The position numbers and the translations under genes were made by a program. Positions 58,944 to 64,000 of a stretch of 64,000 bases of DNA are shown here, piece after piece. Each line of letters starts with the position of its first letter. Within the stretch, counting starts at the first letter, position 1. A model generated the notes under the pieces. It saw nothing but the letters and a program-made list of their open reading frames with translations. It made no database searches and was not told the origin of the DNA. Origin of the DNA: Anaeramoeba flamelloides (lineage: Eukaryota > Metamonada > Anaeramoebidae). Location of the stretch: NCBI GenBank assembly GCA_027625915.1, contig JANTQA010000008.1:2373001-2437000 (forward strand). Direction: 5' to 3'.

Positions 58944-59658
58944 TACTTGAGTTATTCAAAAACTTATAGTGGTTTTTATTTTTAAAGTGTGTTTTTTGGT
59001 ACACTTCCTTTACAGATAATAATATTTCCGATTTCTTTCTTCTTCAAAGAAGAAAATAATTTTTTTTTAAAATAAAATTCTGAAATGTTTTGGTTTTTGA
59101 ACTTTTTCAAAAATAAGAAAAAAAGGATTAAACTTTTAAAAACAATAATTCATTTTGGAAAATTGCTTTAAAAGTAAGTTTGGACTTATAGTAATCAGGT
59201 TTCTACTTTGTTTTGTAATTTCAAGATGTGGTAAAATTTTTATAATTTGCTAGTAATATTGACAAGATTATTTTTTTTAGTTACCAAGCGACTGAAAAAG
59301 TTAATTTTTTCTTGTTTTTTATTCTTTTTTCTTTTCAGGTCAAAAAATAAAAAACGAGAAATTTTTTTTTGTGTATGGAAGATCCCTTTCTCTTTTCTAA
59401 TTTAAAAAGGATTAGAAAAAATCTCAGCTACCACGATTTATAAAGCTTTTAAAATTATGAAAAGGCCAACAACTTGTCGTTTCAAAAAAAATTTTGTTAC
59501 GAAAAAAAAGTAAAATTGAAGATATGTAACAATTAGTTGGCACTAACTCTTTTCAAGGATTAAATTTCTTTTTCTTTTTATCAGGATCTTTTTTTTTTTA
59601 AACTGTTTTTTTGCTTTGTTTTGAAAAAAGAAAAATATTAAAGAAATCAAGATCTTAC

Positions 59659-59778
59659 TTCTTTTACATTTATTCGAGAAAGTGCATTTTTTGCTCGATC
59701 ACGTAAATGCTTTAAATTAAGATCCTTAATATTGAGTGTTGGGGGTGTGTCGGCTTGTGATTGTTCTGTTGATGACAT
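59659..59778 (-). CDS. First exon (40 codons) of an unidentified gene
   Basis: ATG at 59778-59776 opens a 40-codon frame (MSSTEQSQADTPPTL ... RDRAKNALSRINVKE) that ends exactly on a strong donor, GAA|GTAAGATC, in phase 0. Composition is ordinary and less AT-biased than the neighbours, so it looks like a genuine initial exon. The next exon is not obvious in the following 4 kb. The phase-0 acceptor at 55244 in the membrane-protein ORF is the best candidate. No family was recognised; a prefoldin-5-like N-terminus was considered but not supported. The 150 bases upstream are also less AT-rich and may be its 5' untranslated region. Confidence 0.5.
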
Positions 59779-60014
59779 TTAAAAGAAAAAAAGAGGTCTG
59801 GTATGAAATTTAAAAAAAATAAATTCTGTACCTCCAAATATTTGTTCCTGTTGACCAATAGAAATAGTACTTTGTGTTGGAGCCGAACGATGGGACTTTC
59901 ACACTGTATTTCTAGATCGATCTCTGAAGAAATATGTTTTTTCATACTACACGAGTTTACAATGATTTTGGAATTTTTTATGTTTTTCTTTGATAAACTT
60001 GTAATTTTTCATAA

Positions 60015-60080
60015 ACTGTGATACTTTTCTTGTATGCCCTCAAGGGTCAGGAAACTTGACCTTATATTTGGTGTCTTTCG
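60015..60080 (+). repeat. Repeat shared with 63921-63985
   Basis: AACTGTGATACTTTTCT, TCAAGGGTCAGGAAACTTGA and ATATTTGGTG are matched at the far right of the window by AACTGTGATACTTTTCTGG, TTCAAGGATCAAGAAACTTGA and ATATTTAATG. Both copies continue beyond what could be aligned. Confidence 0.6.
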
Positions 60081-60196
60081 TGATATTCTATTGTATATAA
60101 AAAAGAAAGAAAAGGTATTTTGGGGTGTTACTCGTAGTTCAAAAACAAAGATTTTTTCATAAATGTTTTGGTTTTCTCATTTTCCTTTTTGGATTA

Positions 60197-61163
60197 TTAA
60201 GGGATTAGTGTCTATCAAGGAGAAGTCCAAGATTAAAATAAGTTGTTATTGGGTGTAATCACATTAGTTCTACATGGTTTCGATGTCTCAAAAAATCGAT
60301 TAGTAAAGTTGTACTATTTATTAATCTCATAAATTAAAAATGATCTTTGTTTTCGTAAAAATTACCCGAATATTGGCAGAATAAAATCTGTATTTTGCCA
60401 CATTTTAAGGGTTCAACCATCAATTTTCAAATACTCCAAAGCCACAAAATATTTTACCTAAATTTGTCTTGAAATATTGATTATTATAGTCAGTTCCACT
60501 TTTAAGTACCAAACTTTGAGCGAAATTTGCCACACAAAAAAATCTCAAATTAAGGCACAAAATTCATATACTAATAAAATAAAATTGAGTTTTAAAAAAT
60601 TCCAAAAAAGTACCTTTATTTAAGATTTTTTTGAGCTGGAATTTCGTTCACAGTTTGTGTGTTAAAAGTGGAACTGACTGTATCTAAAAAATTCATTTTT
60701 TTTAAAAAAAGAATAATTAACCAATAGATTCTTTTCGGAAATTACATCTGAAATCTTGAAAATTTACTGATATTTAAAATTTGCTTTATAAAAAGGAAAT
60801 GAAACGGACCAATCTTTGAGTTTTTAAGCTAATAGTTAATAAAAAAATCTTTGAAATTAACAAATTGAAAAAAATCATTACTTTTCAAAGTTCTAATTAA
60901 AAATTATTAAATACTTGAATATTGTTATTTTGGTTTCTATTTTTAAATTTGTAAAAGGAATCGAAAAAAAAATTTACAAAAATAAGATTATTTTTAATTG
61001 TGATCATGAGCAAAAAATGCAATGATTTATTGTGGAATAATTTTTATAATAGATCTTTTTAGTGTCACAGAAACTATTTGAAACTTATAGAACTAATACC
61101 GTTTACACACAATTGCCACATAATTTAATTATATACCTTTGTATGGTGACCATAATATCTTAA
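60197..61163 (+). mobile_element. Family H element, copy 2, with a nested family A element
   Basis: TTAAGGGATTAGTGTC at the left pairs loosely with GGTGACCATAATATCTTAA at the right. The right two fifths align with 40990-41398. A family A element at 60486-60682 interrupts it. No coding capacity. Confidence 0.5.
60486..60682. mobile_element. Family A palindromic MITE, copy 9
   Basis: TATAGTCAGTTCCACTTTTA...AGTGGAACTGACTGTA; termini well kept, interior moderately diverged. Confidence 0.7.
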
Positions 61164-61429
61164 AGAGGAATAATTTCCTCAGATTTTCTTTTTTATTGTT
61201 GAACTTTTCAAAATGATAACTTAAACAGAAAAATCAGAAATAGGACTTTAAATTCCCTGGGAAAAGTGGTTTCTTTAAAACTTCAAAAGATGTAAAATAA
61301 ATCTTTTGTTTAATAAGTTTATTTGACTTATAAAAGGGAAACAATTTTAACATCCTTTTCCTTTCCAAATTTTTCTATTCAAATAAGAGTTATCAAAGTA
61401 GAAAGTTGGAATTTGATATCGATCAATTT

Positions 61430-61552
61430 ATATGTTTGATCCTTTACCTTTTTAAATCGTTTGTGTTCATTGTGATAAAGTAAAGGCCTTTAAATGAAAG
61501 TTCATTTTTGAAAGAGGAAAAGATGATGGAATTGAACTTTTTTTCCCATTGT
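61430..61552. repeat. Dispersed repeat, also at 3903-4021
   Basis: TATGTTTGATCCTTTACC, ATTGTGATAAAG and AAATGAAAGTTCATTTTTGA match the other copy in order and orientation. Confidence 0.45.
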
Positions 61553-62374
61553 TATGTTAAAGATCAGACGTAAAAAGATTACCCGAATAAGAACAAAGCT
61601 TTAATAGTCAAATAATAACCAATTTGCAATTGAGAATTGAGATTGAAAAATATTTCAGGTAAAAAGGTTTTTAATTGAGAAAATATAATATATCGAGTAT
61701 GGTATTTCTTCTTGGCTCAGTTTTTGTGTTCCCCTATTGAAGATTTATCTCTCAAAAAATTATTTTTTTTTGACTAGATGAATTTGCTGTTGATCAAAAT
61801 CTTTTGAAAATATTTATGTAAAACCCCTTTCCTGAATTTCTATTTTGGCTTTGATCAAAAATCGTAAAAGTGAGCAAACTTAAAAAAAGTGTAACAGTTA
61901 CAATCAATTTGATTCCATTCCATGAAAGGATTAAATTAAAAATCCATCTTAATTTGTGTTATTTCTTGATTTCAACCCGATACATAGTAAAGGGGAAAGG
62001 GAATACATTTATGTTTGGTCGTTTCTTTTGATGATTAATTTCATGGTTGTGAAGAAACAAAATTAAAAATTAAAAAAATTCATTTTAAAATTTTTGGTTA
62101 CTCACCCATTTGCCCAATAAAGACGTTTTTCAACTGAGGGGAAAATTAAATTGGAAAATCATAAAAATAAATTTTTTCTTCAAATAAATTTGTAATTAGG
62201 ATCACAAACCCCTAATTGTGTGTCGTTAAGAAAATTATAAAAACCAAATTTGATTTCTCATTTATCCATCTTAACAGAATTTATTTAAACATTCTCAAAT
62301 ATTTATCAATTGTTATTTTTTTTTTTTTTTTATATAAACCTCCAATAATTAACATTGGTTTGTCAAGTCAAAGA

Positions 62375-62947
62375 ATGGCAAACAAGTTGAAGAAAGATTG
62401 TTCTGTTCAAACAAACAATAAAATCATGAATCGGGATCATTACAAATATCAAGAAACCATTCCTTTAACGATCAGTGATTTTGATTTTTTTGAAAAGGAC
62501 ACAGACTCATCCAAAAAAAAAGATCAACAAGGGAGTGGGATTTCTTTTGATCAAATTGATTTAACAATCCTTGGAAAAAAAGAGGAAAACAACAAAAAAA
62601 GGAAAATAACAAACAACGAGTTTATCTCATTAGTTGAAAATGATAAATACAATGAACTAAAGAAATACTTTAAAAACAAATTAATCACTGATCTCAATGT
62701 CCATGATCAAAATAATGAAACAGCGTTAATAATTGCAATCCAAAACGATAGCTATCGGATGGTGAAATTGTTGTTCAGAAATGGGGCAGATCCTTTGGTG
62801 ACTAATAAAGAAGGATGGTCTGCGATCCAGCAGGCAACTTTCTTTGGAAACCGAAAAATTATCAAATTGGTCTATAGCCATTTGCAAATCAAATTGCACT
62901 CGCTTTATGAAAACCAACTTCCCGTTATGCTTGAAAAGATTAGCCAA
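62375..62947 (+). CDS. ANKRD13-type ankyrin-repeat protein, first recognised exon (gene continues right)
   Basis: ATG at 62375, frame open to a donor CAA|GTAACC at 62948. The 191 residues begin with about 80 of disordered, charged sequence, followed by ankyrin repeats (ETALIIAIQNDSYRMVKLLF, then GADPLVTNKEGWSAIQQATF). The segment GWSAIQQATFFGNRKIIKLV...QLPVMLEKISQ matches the junction of ankyrin repeats and the C-terminal domain of ANKRD13 (GWTVLQEAVSTRDLELVQLV...GIPVLLEKLRK), as I recall it. ANKRD13 proteins bind ubiquitinated membrane cargo through later UIMs and act in endocytic sorting. The expected next exon (beginning like DFYVEMKWEFTSW) is not in the remaining 1 kb, so it probably lies outside the window. 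Reading past the donor gives only a short hydrophobic tail. An in-frame ATG at 62216 would add an implausible Phe/Ile-rich leader. Confidence 0.72.
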
Positions 62948-63603
62948 GTAACCTTTTTGCCTGCTTTTTTCTCTCTGATTTTTTAAAAAGCAATACAATC
63001 TTAAAAAACAAATTCTTTTTTGTTGGTACCCTGAGCAAATTTTTTTTGTTCCCATGAAATTTTTAGATTCAATTGAGGTTGTCTAAACCACTGAAACGTT
63101 TTTGCTTTTGCGTTTGTTTTTGTTTTTGTTTTTGTTTTTGGACACAAGCTTGTTTCAAAATTAATCCCAATACTTGTTTGTCCTTACTAATTCTAAATTG
63201 GAATTTTGATTTTTTATGGAAATCGATCACTTTTAATTTACTCAGAATAGAAATATTTGATTGATCATATAACGGTGTTCTTAGGATTGGTTAGTTTAAA
63301 TTTTAAGAAAAAACATTCAGGTAGATTTTGAAATTTGTTTTAATTATTAAGCAAAAAACAAAACTTTCAAAACTCGGAAAGAGAAATTTTTTGATCAATA
63401 GAAACTGTTGGTAAAAACTCAAAAAATATAGTCGCATTTTACGGATAAATATATAAATTATTGGGTAGCTATTAATCGTTCTAATTGGCATATTGCTTAA
63501 ATATTCTAAATCTATCCATTTTCATACTTTGGTAAATTGAAGAAATCAAAAAAAGCCAAAATTTTTGTAAAATTAATTGAGAAAATGACTAAAGACGAAA
63601 AGA

Positions 63604-63778
63604 TAACCGTTTTAAAAAAGTGAGGACTCAAACTTTAAATATCATTAAAAAGGTTAGTGTGGGGATAAAAGCAATCTATTTTAATAAAGTGAGGACAAAT
63701 TATCAAAAAATACTTTATTCCCACAAAATCCAACCTGACTTTTAAAGGGCAAATCCTCACCCTTTTAAAATGACTGTA
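63604..63778. mobile_element. Palindromic TA-flanked MITE, family K
   Basis: From TAACCGTTTTAAAAAAGTGA to the inverse CACCCTTTTAAAATGACTGTA. Inner parts also pair (GGTTAGTGTGGGGATAAAAG with TTTATTCCCACAAAATCCAACC). It resembles family A in size, palindrome and TACAGT-like end, but is different in sequence. The motif AAAGTGAGGAC occurs three times, counting orientation. Confidence 0.6.
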
Positions 63779-63920
63779 TTTAAAACTCCCTAAATAAAAA
63801 TTTACTCATCAATAGTCAAAAGAATTTCTTTTAAAACTCTATTTGTGAACATATGTGCAAAAATGATATCTTAATTGTTCATTTTTTTTTTTTTTTTTGA
63901 GTAACTTGTGTTTTTTCAGT

Positions 63921-63985
63921 AACTGTGATACTTTTCTGGTGTACCCCCCCCCCTTCAAGGATCAAGAAACTTGACAATATATTTA
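63921..63985 (+). repeat. Repeat shared with 60015-60080
   Basis: See the copy at 60015-60080. This copy includes a run of C where the other has GCCC, so it has probably expanded there. Confidence 0.6.
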
Positions 63986-64000
63986 ATGAATTGAGTAACA

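Larger units (their letters stand above)
55271..59658. other. 4.4-kb stretch without a gene, possibly an intron, rich in elements
   Basis: Contents: family E element 55424-56068, a run of 16 G with a nearby hairpin (56657-56760), and family I element 58418-58943. Open frames at 58267-58560 and 58645-58905 lie in the family I element and are not credible genes. If the exon at 59659-59778 belongs to the membrane protein at 54860-55270, this whole stretch is its intron. Confidence 0.45.
59779..62374. other. Intergenic region between divergent genes, with repeats
   Basis: Contains a family H element (60197-61163) with a nested family A copy, a dispersed repeat at 61430-61552, and a segment at 60015-60080 that recurs at 63921-63985. 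The open frames over 59712-60021 are readings of the putative 5' flank of the exon at 59778. Promoters for that exon (-) and the ankyrin gene (+) should lie here. Confidence 0.5.
62948..64000 (+). other. Probable first intron of the ANKRD13-type gene
   Basis: Contains a TTTTTG simple repeat (63103-63139), a 175-bp palindromic element (63604-63778) and the repeat segment 63921-63985. No exon matching the next part of ANKRD13 was found. The open frames at 63073-63264 and 63303-63491 show nothing recognisable. Confidence 0.5.

Noticed and set aside
59659-59778. Assignment of the exon to prefoldin subunit 5
   Set aside because: Only a short loose resemblance (INITELNL / NIKDLNL); the following residues do not match the coiled-coil start of prefoldin.
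1-64000. tRNA, rRNA, CRISPR array or LTR-type element anywhere in the window
   Set aside because: No B-box with cloverleaf context, no conserved rRNA block, no regular spacer-repeat array and no paired long direct repeats with retroelement coding content were seen by eye.

Overview
The window is nuclear DNA of a free-living-type eukaryotic microbe with an extremely AT-rich genome (about four fifths A+T by eye). Evidence: spliceosomal introns with GTAAGT-like donors and AG acceptors, a U-snRNP Sm protein, a NatA acetyltransferase subunit, a TMEM131-type secretory-pathway protein, long poly-A/poly-T and AT tracts, and K/E- and N-rich low-complexity protein tails. No tRNA, rRNA, operon or bacterial feature was seen. 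The counting-factor-associated-D-type cysteine peptidase, ANKRD13 and TMEM131 homologues, with the KE-repeat tails, fit an amoeboid protist (Amoebozoa or Anaeramoeba-like). The sequence alone does not settle the lineage.

Layout: an orphan ORF (2557-3249, +); a multi-exon TMEM131 homologue on the minus strand (7374-15773, 5' end not found); a repeat-rich gap; a secreted, GPI- or membrane-anchored kexin-fold/P-domain/13-EGF protein whose catalytic His and Ser are replaced (22863-26362, -); a second repeat-rich gap; the NatA auxiliary subunit NAA15 in six exons (34172-39506, +); SmD3 (41978-42340, +); a start-less open frame (46952-47308, +) just upstream of a papain-family peptidase of the cfaD type in four exons with a 4.9-kb first intron (47314-54151, +); a small membrane protein (54860-55270, -) possibly joined to an exon at 59659-59778; and the first recognised exon of an ANKRD13-type protein running off the right side (62375-62947, +).

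Several exons given here are too short, or lack a start codon, to appear as ORFs. They were joined by splice sites, phase and protein alignment from memory: NAA15 exons 1 and 5, the signal-peptide exon of the kexin-like gene, two short TMEM131 exons, and the join of the cfaD N-terminal and peptidase halves.

The space between and inside genes is packed with short non-autonomous DNA elements. At least ten families recur within 64 kb: a palindromic Tc1/mariner-like element with TA ends in nine copies, several other terminal-inverted-repeat families, and one LINE 3' end. Three introns of about 3.9, 4.9 and (inferred) 4.4 kb owe much of their length to these insertions. Two sibling copies of one family each carry a different nested element and so serve as empty sites for one another. 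The genes share no obvious pathway, except that three or four (TMEM131, the kexin-like EGF protein, the cfaD peptidase, the small membrane protein) belong to the secretory or endomembrane system.
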